Source of the DNA: Polyangia bacterium
GTDB taxonomy: Bacteria; Myxococcota_A; Polyangia; Nannocystales; Nannocystaceae
Direction of reading: 5' to 3'
Assembly (NCBI GenBank): GCA_030431075.1
Contig: JAUIJR010000002.1
Span: 1-51,617 of the forward strand
DNA length: 51,617 nucleotides
Made by a program: the position numbers and the translations under genes. Below, in pieces: positions 42,843 through 51,489 of this stretch (within the stretch, counting starts at the first letter, position 1; each line of letters begins with the position of its first letter). The notes under the pieces were generated by a model, which was given only the letters and a program-made list of their open reading frames with translations, had not been told where the DNA came from and searched no databases.

Positions 42843-44017
42843 CCACCAGACGAACCAAATGGGGCTTGTTCGCCCTGCTCACGCTTGGCTGCCAAGGCGA
42901 AACGCCGGTCGGCGGTGGCGAGCACTCGGAGCACGCAGACGAGGGTGCAGAGGGCGAACACGGCGACGAGCTGGTTCTCGATCCACACGTGATCGAGCGC
43001 AATGGGATCAAGACCGAACCGGCGCAGCGACGGCTCCTCCTCGGGTCGCTAGAGGTTCCCGCTGAGGTACAGGTCAACCCGGACAAGACAGCGCACATCT
43101 CCTCGCTCGTGCCCGGCCGGCTTTCGGAGATTCGCGTGGCCCTGGGGGATGACGTGGAGAAAGACGATGTGCTCGCGCTCGTCGAGAGCGTGGAGCTTGG
43201 GCGCGCACGAGCTGACCTCCGTGCGGCAAGAGCTCGTAAGGTTGCGGCAGACGCTGAGGTCCGGCGCATGTCCACCCTGGTCAGCGAAGGGATCGCGGCG
43301 AAGAAGTCTCGGGTTGAGGCCGACACGCGGGCCGATCAAGCGCGCGCGGACGTTGCAGCCGCTCGCGCCACGCTCTCGGTTTATGGCCTCGCTGGTGGGG
43401 CAGGACCTAGTGTTGTCCTGACGAGCCCGCTGGGCGGAACGGTAATCGAGCGCCACGCGAGCCCTGGGGAGGTTGTGGACTCCGAGACCGACAGCTTCGT
43501 GGTCGCGGACCTGAACCAGCTCTGGGTGATGGGGCGGGTTTACGAGCAGGACCTTGGTCGCGTTGCAGAAGGTCTCCCGGCCGAGGTCGCACTCATCGCC
43601 TATCCCGGTCGAACGTGGGACGGCGTGATCGACTACGTGTCGCGCACGCTAGACGAGGACACGAGAAGCGTCGCCATCCGTGTGGTTCTCGACAATCCAG
43701 AGGGCGTGCTGCGCCCGGGGATGTTCGGGACCATTGCACTTGGCCAAGTCGGGGCGGGTGTCGAAGGTGCCACGACCGAGGTTATCTCAGTCCCGGAGAC
43801 GGCGGTTTCTACCATGGCCGACCGAACCGTGGTCTTCGTCTCCGGGGACGAGCCGGGTTCGTTCCGGGTGCGCGATGTCGTTGTAGGTGAAAGCGCCCAT
43901 GGGTTTGTCGAGATTCGAGGAGGGCTCCAGCCAGGTGAGGCGGTCGTGACGCAAGGCGCGTTCGTACTCAAGTCCGAGTTCATGAAGGCGTCGATTGGCG
44001 AAGGGCACGAGCACTAG
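42839..44017 (+). CDS. Metal-efflux periplasmic adaptor of the CzcB/CusB type
   Basis: The 392-residue lipoprotein has its lipobox at Cys18 (LTLGC), then a His/Glu-rich segment ('GGGEHSEHADEGAEGEHGDE') that fits metal binding, and a 'GHEH' C-terminal tail. The adaptor domains read in order. A barrel-sandwich half comes first ('KTAHISSLVPGRLSEIRVALGDDVEKDD'), then a helical hairpin (about 115-175), and 'VVLTSPLGGTVIERHASPGEVV'. Beta-barrel and membrane-proximal parts follow. It joins the RND pump to the outer-membrane channel and may hand metal to the pump. Its start overlaps the channel gene by 4 bases, and the pump gene starts 10 bases after its stop. Confidence 0.88.
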   Translation: MTTRRTKWGLFALLTLGCQGETPVGGGEHSEHADEGAEGEHGDELVLDPHVIERNGIKTEPAQRRLLLGSLEVPAEVQVNPDKTAHISSLVPGRLSEIRVALGDDVEKDDVLALVESVELGRARADLRAARARKVAADAEVRRMSTLVSEGIAAKKSRVEADTRADQARADVAAARATLSVYGLAGGAGPSVVLTSPLGGTVIERHASPGEVVDSETDSFVVADLNQLWVMGRVYEQDLGRVAEGLPAEVALIAYPGRTWDGVIDYVSRTLDEDTRSVAIRVVLDNPEGVLRPGMFGTIALGQVGAGVEGATTEVISVPETAVSTMADRTVVFVSGDEPGSFRVRDVVVGESAHGFVEIRGGLQPGEAVVTQGAFVLKSEFMKASIGEGHEH

Positions 44018-44027
44018 GAGAACCGAC

Positions 44028-47000
44028 ATGATCAACGCCATCGTCAACATGTCGCTGCGACACCGGCTCGTCGTCATCTTCTTCGTCTTTCTGGTTGGAG
44101 TCTTAGGCCTGCGAGCGATGGAAAAGCTCCCCATCGACGCCGTGCCCGATGTAACCAACGTGCAGGTGCAGGTGCTCACCAACGCGCCTGCCCTGGGACC
44201 GCTTGAAGTCGAGCGCTTCGTAACGTTCCCCGTCGAGACCGTCATGAGCGGACTGCCGGGTACCGAAGAGCTTCGGAGCGTCTCGCGCTTCGGTCTGTCT
44301 GCGGTCACCATCGTATTCGAGGAGGGCACCGACATTCTCGAAGCTCGACAGCTCGTCGAGGAGAGGCTCTCCGCCGCCCGCGACGCCATTCCACAGGGGT
44401 ACGGCGAGCCCGAGATGGGCCCAATATCCAGCGGACTCGGAGAGATCTACCAGTTTGAGGTTCGCGGAGATCCGTCGTGCGCACGGGAGGGGCCAGACAC
44501 CGATGAATGCTGGACCGCGATGGAGTTACGAACGCTCCTCGAGTGGCAGATCGCGTTCCAGCTGCGGTCCGTGCCCGGCGTTGTCGAGGTGAATACATTC
44601 GGCGGCGAGCTAAAGACTTACGAAGTCCAGGTGGAGCCAGACCGACTGTTAGCGCTCGGCATCGGCCTGGACCGCGTGTTCGATGCCTTGCGCCTGAACA
44701 ACGGGAACGCCGGTGGTGCGTACATCGAGCACGCTGGAGAGCAGCGTCTCATTCGAGGCGTTGGCCTCCTCGAATCGGTGAAGGATATCGAGTCTGTCGT
44801 TGTCGAGACGCGAGATCATGGCACGCCGATTCTGGTCGGAGACATCGCACAGGTCCGGGTCGCTCCGATGGTCCGGCAAGGGGCCGTGACGAGGGACGGC
44901 CGCGGCGAAGTGGTAACGGGCATCGTAATGATGCTTCTGGGCGAGAACTCCAACGAAGTTGCTCGCGCAGTGGACGACCGAATCGAGGAGATCCGTCCGT
45001 ACCTACCTGACGGGGTGACCATCGACACGTACTACGACCGTACGGAGCTCGTGGACCGGACGATTAAGACAGTGGCCAAGAACCTCATCGAAGGCGGCGT
45101 GCTGGTGATCGTGATTCTGCTACTCCTTCTTGGGAACGTCCGCGGCGGTCTGTTGGTTGCCAGCGTGATTCCGCTGGCAATGTTGGCAACGTTTATCGGG
45201 ATGCGGGCGATGGGAGTCGCCGGCAACCTCATGAGCCTCGGAGCGCTCGATTTTGGGCTCATCGTGGATGGGGCGGTCGTCGTCATGGAGAACTGTGTCC
45301 GTGTCGTCGGTCAACGCCGAAACGAGGCAGTACGTGGTTCCATCGCGCGTGCGGTCATGCAGGTGGGGCGGCCCGTGGCCTTCGCGGTTGGGATCATCAT
45401 CATCGTCTACGTGCCGATCCTCAGCCTCGAAGGTATCGAAGGCAAGATGTTCCGCCCGATGGCGCTGACGGTGATCTTCGCGCTAGCGGCGTCGTTGGTG
45501 CTGGCTCTGACGTTCGTCCCGGCGACGGCGACGATTCTGTTTCGACGAGGTGCGAGGGAGAAGGAAACGTGGCTTGTCCGCGCGGCCCTGCGCCTTTATC
45601 TGCCGGTTCTTCGTCGCACGATGCGTCACCCGCGTCTGACTGCTGCGGCGGCTGTTGTGATGTTCGGCTCCTCGCTGGTGGTCGTGCCCTTCTTGGGGGC
45701 CGAGTTTATCCCTCGTCTAGACGAGGGCTCCATCGCCATGCAGGCAATTCGCCTTCCGTCGGCCTCGCTGGAGGAATCGGTGGCCACCACGACGCGGATC
45801 GAACGCGAGATGCTCGAGCATTTTCCGGACGAGGTTGCGACGGTCGTCTCGCGGACCGGACGGGCGGAGATTGCGACCGACCCGATGGGCGTTGAGATGT
45901 CCGATATCTACCTGATCCTTCAGCCGCTGGACGAGTGGGTGGCTCCGAGCAAAGAAGCGCTCGTGGGCGAAATGTCCGAAATGATGGAGAAGGAGTTCCC
46001 GGGACAGAGATTTACGTTCTCGCAGCCCATCGAGCTGCGGACGAACGAGCTGATCAGCGGAGTCCGGTCCGATGTCGCCATTAACATCTACGGTGAGGAC
46101 ATCCCCACCCTAGCGAGGGTTGCCGACGACGTTGTGAACGTCGTGTCGAGCGTGCCGGGTGCGGCGGACGTGAGCGCGGAACAGGTCGTGGGTCTTCCAT
46201 TCTTGACCGTGAAGGTTGACCGCGGAGCGTTGGCTCGCAACGGAGCGAACGCGAAGGATGTACTCGATGCGGTCTCTGCGATGGGGGGCCTCGCTGTCGG
46301 CGAGGTCTTCGAGGGACAAAAGCGGTTCACCCTCCAAGTACGCTTTCCGGAGCGACTGCGGGCCGACTTGGAGACGATCCGAAGGATTCCGATCTCCACG
46401 TCGAGTGGTTCGGTCGTGCCGCTGGGTCAGCTCGCCAAGATCGATCTCGACGATGGGCCGGCGAGCATCAGCCGAGAAAACGTTCAGCGACGCCTAGTGA
46501 TTCAGGCCAACGTCCGGGGGCGTGATCTCGCGGGCTTCGTGCTCGAAGCACAGCAGCGCGTTCTCGACGAGGTGGAGCGGCCGCCAGGGTACTACGTCAC
46601 CTGGGGAGGGCAATTCGAGAATCTCCAGGCAGCGTCCGGGCGGCTCGCCATCGCGGTTCCGGTCGCGCTCCTGCTCATCTTCATCTTGCTGCAGATGAAC
46701 TACGGGGCGACGCGGCCGGCTCTGCTCATCTACCTCAACGTTCCGATGGCAGCGACGGGCGGGCTGCTCGCCCTCGCCGCGCGCGGGATGCCGTTCTCCA
46801 TCTCGGCGGGAGTGGGATTCATCGCCCTGTTCGGCATCGCCGTGCTCAATGGCGTGGTGTTGGTGTCGCACATCCGCGACCTCCAGGGGGAGGGAATGCC
46901 CCTGTTCGAGGCGTGCTCGGAAGGGGCGAGGGATCGGCTGAGACCCGTCCTCATGACCGCCCTGACAGACATGCTCGGCTTTGTGCCGATGGCCCTCGCT

Positions 47001-47183
47001 GCGAGTGCAGGGGCGGAAGTGCAGCGGCCGCTGGCCACCGTCGTCATCGGCGGTCTGGTGACATCAACGCTTCTGACTCTCGTCGTTCTACCGACGATCT
47101 ACGCATGGTTGGGGGAGCGGACAAAGAACGACGCGGGACAGACCCATCCAGAAATGTGGCTTGAACCGCCGGAGGAGGCCTGA
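44028..47183 (+). CDS. czcA: CzcA-like heavy-metal RND pump
   Basis: The 1051-residue protein has twelve membrane helices and two porter-domain loops. A Shine-Dalgarno sequence AGGAG lies 7 bases before the ATG. It opens 'INAIVNMSLRHRLVVIFFVF' and 'PIDAVPDVTNVQVQVLTNAPALGPLEVERFVTFPVE', as heavy-metal RND proteins do. The fourth helix carries 'LMSLGALDFGLIVDGAVVVMENC', the DFGxxVDGAVxxxEN motif of the divalent-metal (Co/Zn/Cd/Ni) group rather than of Cu/Ag pumps. It exports these cations with proton influx. Its stop (TGA) overlaps the P-type ATPase start by one base, so all four genes from the channel to the ATPase are one operon. Confidence 0.92.
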   Translation: MINAIVNMSLRHRLVVIFFVFLVGVLGLRAMEKLPIDAVPDVTNVQVQVLTNAPALGPLEVERFVTFPVETVMSGLPGTEELRSVSRFGLSAVTIVFEEGTDILEARQLVEERLSAARDAIPQGYGEPEMGPISSGLGEIYQFEVRGDPSCAREGPDTDECWTAMELRTLLEWQIAFQLRSVPGVVEVNTFGGELKTYEVQVEPDRLLALGIGLDRVFDALRLNNGNAGGAYIEHAGEQRLIRGVGLLESVKDIESVVVETRDHGTPILVGDIAQVRVAPMVRQGAVTRDGRGEVVTGIVMMLLGENSNEVARAVDDRIEEIRPYLPDGVTIDTYYDRTELVDRTIKTVAKNLIEGGVLVIVILLLLLGNVRGGLLVASVIPLAMLATFIGMRAMGVAGNLMSLGALDFGLIVDGAVVVMENCVRVVGQRRNEAVRGSIARAVMQVGRPVAFAVGIIIIVYVPILSLEGIEGKMFRPMALTVIFALAASLVLALTFVPATATILFRRGAREKETWLVRAALRLYLPVLRRTMRHPRLTAAAAVVMFGSSLVVVPFLGAEFIPRLDEGSIAMQAIRLPSASLEESVATTTRIEREMLEHFPDEVATVVSRTGRAEIATDPMGVEMSDIYLILQPLDEWVAPSKEALVGEMSEMMEKEFPGQRFTFSQPIELRTNELISGVRSDVAINIYGEDIPTLARVADDVVNVVSSVPGAADVSAEQVVGLPFLTVKVDRGALARNGANAKDVLDAVSAMGGLAVGEVFEGQKRFTLQVRFPERLRADLETIRRIPISTSSGSVVPLGQLAKIDLDDGPASISRENVQRRLVIQANVRGRDLAGFVLEAQQRVLDEVERPPGYYVTWGGQFENLQAASGRLAIAVPVALLLIFILLQMNYGATRPALLIYLNVPMAATGGLLALAARGMPFSISAGVGFIALFGIAVLNGVVLVSHIRDLQGEGMPLFEACSEGARDRLRPVLMTALTDMLGFVPMALAASAGAEVQRPLATVVIGGLVTSTLLTLVVLPTIYAWLGERTKNDAGQTHPEMWLEPPEEA

Positions 47184-49675
47184 TGAAGCGGCACCAAATT
47201 GCCATGGGTCTGGCGCTTCCAAACGATGCACGGGACTGCGAGGCGTGTGTCGAGCGGCTGACGAACGTACTGCGCCGGCAACCCCACGTTCTCGATGCGC
47301 ACGTGGACCTCTCGAACGAGAACGCGCCGAAGCTGTGCGTCCACTACGACGCCTCCGCCATCAGTATCCAGAAGCTCGATTCACTCGTGGTCCGGTCCGG
47401 TGCAGAGTTGACGGGTCGATTCGAGCATCTGACCGGCGCCGTCGAGGGACTCCGACACGAGCGCCAGCGAGGGGTTGTAGAAGCGGCGCTCCTCGCGGTG
47501 CCAGGCGTCCTCCATGTGGCATTGGGTTTCGGCAGCCGTCGCTTGATGATCGAATTCGACCCCCAGGTCACGGCCCGAAGCGAAGTGGTCGAGGAGGTGA
47601 AACGTGCGGGCCTCTCGATCTTGGACGGGCATCCGGAGCGTTCGGGTGACGTAGACACCGGCGAGCATGGCGAGAGGAACCACCACCATGGAGGTCCCTT
47701 CGGGGAGCGCTCTGAACTCGTCCTCAGCCTGGCGTGCGGGGGACTCACAGCAGCGGGCTGGACGCTTACGCAGTTGGATTTCCCCGCGGTGGTCCCCACG
47801 AGCTCGTTCGTGGGGGCCTACGCTCTGGGTGCTTGGTTCCCCGTGCAGGAAGTGATCGTCGCGCTCCGCGGCCGGAGGTTCGAGATCGACTTTCTCATGC
47901 TCTTCGCCGCCGCGGGCGCGGCCGTGCTCGGCGAGTGGTTTGAGGGGGCACTGCTCCTGTTTCTCTTTACCCTCGGCCACGCGCTCGAAGGGTTCGCCAT
48001 GAGCCGGGCCCGTGCTGGAATCGAGGCGTTGCAGGGCCTCGTTCCCCGAACTGCGCTTCGCTTCGTTGGAGAAGAACAGGTTGAGGAGGTCCCCATCGAG
48101 AGCCTAGCGGTCGGCGACCGCATTCGCGTCAAGCCCAACACGAGCCTACCCGCGGATGGCTTCGTGGCGACAGGTACGAGCAGCGTGAACCAGGCGCCTG
48201 TCACGGGTGAGAGCGTGCCCGTGGACAAGCACCCTGTCGAGAACGTGGAGGACGCAGCTCGTAGCCCACAAGCGCTTCCAGCCGAGCATCGTGTCTTCGC
48301 CGGAACGATCAACGGCCCCGGTGTTCTTACGGTCGTGGTCACGAAGAGCGCGGCCGATAGCACCGTTGCCCGAGTTGTTGAGTTGGTGGCCGAGGCCGAG
48401 AGCGAGAAGTCACCGACACAGCGCTTTACGCAACGTTTTGAACGTGTGTTTGTCCCGGTCATCCTTGCTCTCGTTGTGTTGCTCCTCTTTGCTCCGTTGC
48501 TGTTGAACGAGTCGTTCTCCGACAGCTTCTACCGCGCGATGGCGGTCCTGGTGGCCGCTAGTCCGTGCGCGCTGGCCATCGCTACGCCCAGCGCGGTACT
48601 CGCGGCGGTCGCTCGCGCGTCGCGATCGGGAGTGCTGATCAAGGGTGGCGCCCACCTGGAGGCCCTCGGCCAAGTTCGGGCTATTGCGTTCGACAAGACG
48701 GGAACACTCACTCAGGGCAGACCTAAACTTACCGATGCGATCCCCTTCGGCCCTGCGACCGAAGCCGAACTCCTGAGAGTCGCAGTTGCGGTCGAGCGGC
48801 AGTCAGACCATCCGGTGGCGCAAGCCATCGTCAAAGCCGTTTCCGATGGCGACGACGAGGCAGTGCTCCCCGAAGTTGTCGACGTCGAGGCCATCGTAGG
48901 CTTCGGAGTGCGCGCGAGGGTCGATGGGAGGCTGGTCGCTATCGGGAAGCCCGGCTTGTTCACCAAGAATTCGGCGTTGCCCAAGCCTGTCCAGGACGCT
49001 GCCGAAGGGCTGTACGCCAAAGGCCGGACCGTCATGCTCGTACGGTCCGGAGAGACCTTCCTCGGTGCATTGGGCGTCATGGATACGCCGCGGAACGAGG
49101 CGCCCGCCGTCATCGAGAGGCTAAGGTCGCTCGGTATCGAGGAGACCGTGATGCTCACAGGGGATCATCAGCGAGTCGCGGACGCTGTCGCCCGCGAAGT
49201 AGGGTTGCAGGTGGCCCGCGGCGACCTCCTCCCAGAAGACAAGGTGGAGGCCATCACTGAGCTTGCCCGGACGTTGTCGCACGTGGCGATGGTGGGAGAT
49301 GGTGTCAACGATGCACCGGCGATGGCCAAAGCCACCGTCGCGGTTGCGATGGGGGCCGCGGGCTCCGATGTCGCGCTGGAGACCGCAGGTGTGGCTCTAA
49401 TGGCGGATGACTTGAACGCGCTGCCGTTCGCGGTGGGTGTCAGCCGTGCGGCCCGTCGCGTCATCCGACAAAATCTCTGGGCGAGCCTGGGGATGGTTGC
49501 GTTCTTGGTGCCAGCGACGTTGACGGGTGTTGCCGGAATCGGAATCGCCGTGGCCTTGCATGAGGGGTCCACGCTCGTTGTGGTCGCCAACGCCCTGCGG
49601 CTCCTCGCGTATCGGCACCGCGGCCTTTCCGGGCGAGGAAGCTCCGAGGCGGCGAGAAAACCGACCAAAGACTGA
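47183..49675 (+). CDS. Heavy-metal P-type ATPase, P1B-4-like (Zn/Co/Cd type)
   Basis: The 830-residue protein has an N-terminal metal-binding domain with Cys19 and Cys22 ('DCEACVERL'), then a second HMA-like segment near 95-140 that lacks the cysteines. A His-rich spot ('GERNHHHGG') precedes the first helix. The transport motif is SPC (Ser460-Pro-Cys462) in 'AASPCALAIATPSA', the phosphorylation motif is DKTGTLT with Asp504, and 'MVGDGVNDAPAMAKA' is the hinge. A late 'HEGSTLVVVANALRLL' (His793-Glu794-Gly795) is the P1B-4 signature. SPC with HEGxT points to Zn, Co or Cd rather than Cu. It pumps metal from the cytosol to the periplasm, where the Czc-like pump can export it. An upstream GGAGGAGG is the ribosome-binding site. 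Confidence 0.92.
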   Translation: MKRHQIAMGLALPNDARDCEACVERLTNVLRRQPHVLDAHVDLSNENAPKLCVHYDASAISIQKLDSLVVRSGAELTGRFEHLTGAVEGLRHERQRGVVEAALLAVPGVLHVALGFGSRRLMIEFDPQVTARSEVVEEVKRAGLSILDGHPERSGDVDTGEHGERNHHHGGPFGERSELVLSLACGGLTAAGWTLTQLDFPAVVPTSSFVGAYALGAWFPVQEVIVALRGRRFEIDFLMLFAAAGAAVLGEWFEGALLLFLFTLGHALEGFAMSRARAGIEALQGLVPRTALRFVGEEQVEEVPIESLAVGDRIRVKPNTSLPADGFVATGTSSVNQAPVTGESVPVDKHPVENVEDAARSPQALPAEHRVFAGTINGPGVLTVVVTKSAADSTVARVVELVAEAESEKSPTQRFTQRFERVFVPVILALVVLLLFAPLLLNESFSDSFYRAMAVLVAASPCALAIATPSAVLAAVARASRSGVLIKGGAHLEALGQVRAIAFDKTGTLTQGRPKLTDAIPFGPATEAELLRVAVAVERQSDHPVAQAIVKAVSDGDDEAVLPEVVDVEAIVGFGVRARVDGRLVAIGKPGLFTKNSALPKPVQDAAEGLYAKGRTVMLVRSGETFLGALGVMDTPRNEAPAVIERLRSLGIEETVMLTGDHQRVADAVAREVGLQVARGDLLPEDKVEAITELARTLSHVAMVGDGVNDAPAMAKATVAVAMGAAGSDVALETAGVALMADDLNALPFAVGVSRAARRVIRQNLWASLGMVAFLVPATLTGVAGIGIAVALHEGSTLVVVANALRLLAYRHRGLSGRGSSEAARKPTKD

Positions 49676-49707
49676 AGCCACCGCCAAACTCGAAGATCGA
49701 ATCAGAA

Positions 49708-50343
49708 ATGCCACAAACCACGAACCACGATTCTGCCTTTTGGCGCCGACACGCGAACCGCTACGACCGGGTTGCCCGGCTGCTCAACGGAAACTTCGAC
49801 AAGATGGCGACCCGTGTGGCCGAGTTGGTGGACGGCTCCGGGCGCGCGCTGGAGATCGCGGCCGGCACAGGCCTCGTCACGCAGCTGATGGCAGGAGTCG
49901 TCGGCGAACTGGTGGCAACGGATGCCAGCGAGGATATGTTGCAGATCCTCCGCGGGCGGATGGCCGACCTCGGCGCATCGAACGTCCAGGTACGCACCGC
50001 GGACGCGCTGGCGCTGGATTTCGAGGATGGAGAGTTCGATGCGGTCGTCGCCGCGAACGTCCTGCATCTGCTTGGGGACCCGGGCGCGTGCCTATCTGAG
50101 ATGCGCCGAGTCCTGCGTCCGAACGGACTGCTGTGCGTGCCGACGTTCTGCCACGGGGACACCTGGACGGCACACTTCGTGTCCCGGGTATTGCGCCTCG
50201 GCGGATTTCGAGTCGTCACGCGCTTTTCAGGAGAGGGTCTCGACAACCTGGTCGAGGGAGCTGGGTTCAGCTCGGAACGTCGGGAGCGCTTCGCTGGCGT
50301 CTTGCCGCTGTGCCTCGTGGCGGGACGAAAGGTTCCCGTGTGA
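49708..50343 (+). CDS. Class I SAM-dependent methyltransferase
   Basis: The 211-residue protein has the usual class I motifs: 'RALEIAAGTGLVTQLMAG' (motif I), 'ELVATDASEDMLQILRGRM' (post I), 'DFEDGEFDAVVAANVLHLL' (motif II) and 'LRPNGLLCVPTF' (motif III). It is of the UbiE/Methyltransf_11 kind. Similar genes are often attached to arsenic or metal-resistance loci, but the substrate cannot be read here. It lacks the conserved cysteines that would mark ArsM, so arsenite methylation is unlikely. It is the last gene of the cargo, 32 bases after the ATPase gene, with a possible short hairpin after it. Confidence 0.82.
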   Translation: MPQTTNHDSAFWRRHANRYDRVARLLNGNFDKMATRVAELVDGSGRALEIAAGTGLVTQLMAGVVGELVATDASEDMLQILRGRMADLGASNVQVRTADALALDFEDGEFDAVVAANVLHLLGDPGACLSEMRRVLRPNGLLCVPTFCHGDTWTAHFVSRVLRLGGFRVVTRFSGEGLDNLVEGAGFSSERRERFAGVLPLCLVAGRKVPV

Positions 50344-50356
50344 GACCCACTTGGGG

Positions 50357-50391
50357 CTCATGACTCTCCGCACCGGCACTGGCGTCATGAG
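50357..50391. terminator. Inverted repeat after the cargo operon
   Basis: CTCATGAC (50357-50364) and GTCATGAG (50384-50391) form a perfect 8-bp stem with a 19-base loop, 14 bases after the methyltransferase stop. It may help terminate the operon, but no U-tract follows. Confidence 0.35.
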
Positions 50392-50534
50392 ACGGACGAA
50401 TTGCTGGGCAGATCGGCAGCGATGCCCCGCTTGGAAGTACTCGGGCGGTCGGAGCGCCGGCGCGAAGAGACTTGGACGCTCGGGTCGACGCTACGTGAGT
50501 TGGCCGTCCCGCCGCGATGAAGAACCGACGCGCA

Positions 50535-50733
50535 GCGTGACCTCGCGGCCTGCCATCTCGTCGAACGGGGCTGGTCCGAGGTCCAGATCATGAACCACAT
50601 GGGGTGGGATGCGCCGGAGATGGTGCGCCGCTACACCTCGGCCTCGAGAACGAAGAAACGAGAAGGTGCGCGCATCCTCGTGCACCGACTCACTGGCGCC
50701 TCGGCGCCGGCACCAGCCCCGCGGGTTGGGTAA
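50535..50733 (+). pseudogene. 3' fragment of a second tyrosine integrase gene
   Basis: The frame to the TAA at 50731-50733 matches the last 65 codons of the integrase at 39225, including the 'VQIMNHMGWDAPEMVRRYT' active-site end with Trp and Tyr. Everything before the conserved HxxR is missing. The frame has no gaps relative to the intact gene, so it is a clean truncation by the rearrangement that brought in the cargo. Confidence 0.8.
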
Positions 50734-50886
50734 GCTTAGCCGGTGGGGATCGCCGCGTCGACGCTACTTCCGATCGAAGAGGTCGTCGCGCGCGTCGCCA
50801 CCCAAGTCTCGCTGCCGGTCCGCGACCCCAAGGGCCTCGAGGTCTACTCGACGGCCGCCCAGCTCGTCGCAGAGATGATCGCCGAG
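50535..50886 (+). repeat. Direct repeat DR2 (352 bp), right boundary of the cargo
   Basis: Ungapped partner of 40307-40658, about nine in ten positions alike by hand count. It starts in the integrase active-site region (just after the His359 position) and ends 48 codons into the helix-turn-helix gene. Upstream of 50535 similarity to the integrase gene stops, and downstream of 50886 the helix-turn-helix gene continues. Confidence 0.85.
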
Positions 50887-51489
50887 TCAATTGTCCCCGC
50901 GTATCTCTGCTCCCCTGTCAGCGGGCAAGTCCACGAGCTCCCCACGCTGGCTGCCGGAGGCTACTCCGCCTTCGAGCTCCACCTAGACTCGAGCCTCGCC
51001 ATCTTCGTCGAACCCTTCGAACCCTTCGGATCCACCTGGCCAAACCCCACCGCCGACACCGTCGTCGAGTGGGTCGATGCGTGGCGCTTTGCGCAGGAGC
51101 AGGGAAGCGTGGAGGCGTCGCTGCTTTCGATCCTGGGCGACGGCGAAGCGATCGAAGACGTGTCCGAGTTCAAGGTCGACACGCCGGTCTACTGCGTGTG
51201 CGTGCGTAACGAGGACGCCGATGTGCTTGCCGAGGCTTGTGCAGCCGAGGCGGACGCGCAGACCCGGGGAATTGGCGCCTGTCGGCAGCAAGCGAAAGCT
51301 GCCGCGGACCCGCTGCCCGGCGATGGGTCTCCGCTCACCACCGAGCAAGCCGCGCGCTACCTGGGGTTCAAGCCCTACACGCTTCGACGCTGGCGGTCGG
51401 AGGGGAAGGGGCCGCGGTACATCAAGAGTGAGGGGCGGAACGGGCGGGTTGGGTACCGTCTCGAGGAACTCGAGGCCTGGATGCGATAA
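50743..51489 (+). CDS. Helix-turn-helix protein of the excisionase/MerR-like type
   Basis: The 248-residue protein starts with GTG, 10 bases after the integrase-fragment stop. The last 55 residues are a HTH_17-type winged helix: 'LTTEQAARYLGFKPYTLRRWRSEGKGP', then 'GRVGYRLEELEAWMR'. This fits an excisionase (Xis) or a small regulator of the island. The N-terminal 190 residues, with a Cys-containing stretch 'VYCVCVRN', are not recognised. In the likely ancestral island it directly followed the integrase gene, which fits a recombination directionality factor. An identical start is found in the truncated copy at 40515. Confidence 0.72.
   Translation: MGIAASTLLPIEEVVARVATQVSLPVRDPKGLEVYSTAAQLVAEMIAESIVPAYLCSPVSGQVHELPTLAAGGYSAFELHLDSSLAIFVEPFEPFGSTWPNPTADTVVEWVDAWRFAQEQGSVEASLLSILGDGEAIEDVSEFKVDTPVYCVCVRNEDADVLAEACAAEADAQTRGIGACRQQAKAAADPLPGDGSPLTTEQAARYLGFKPYTLRRWRSEGKGPRYIKSEGRNGRVGYRLEELEAWMR

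Noticed and set aside
49708-50343. Methyltransferase considered as arsenite methylase (ArsM)
   Set aside because: The conserved cysteines of ArsM are not present, and no other ars genes are in the cargo.
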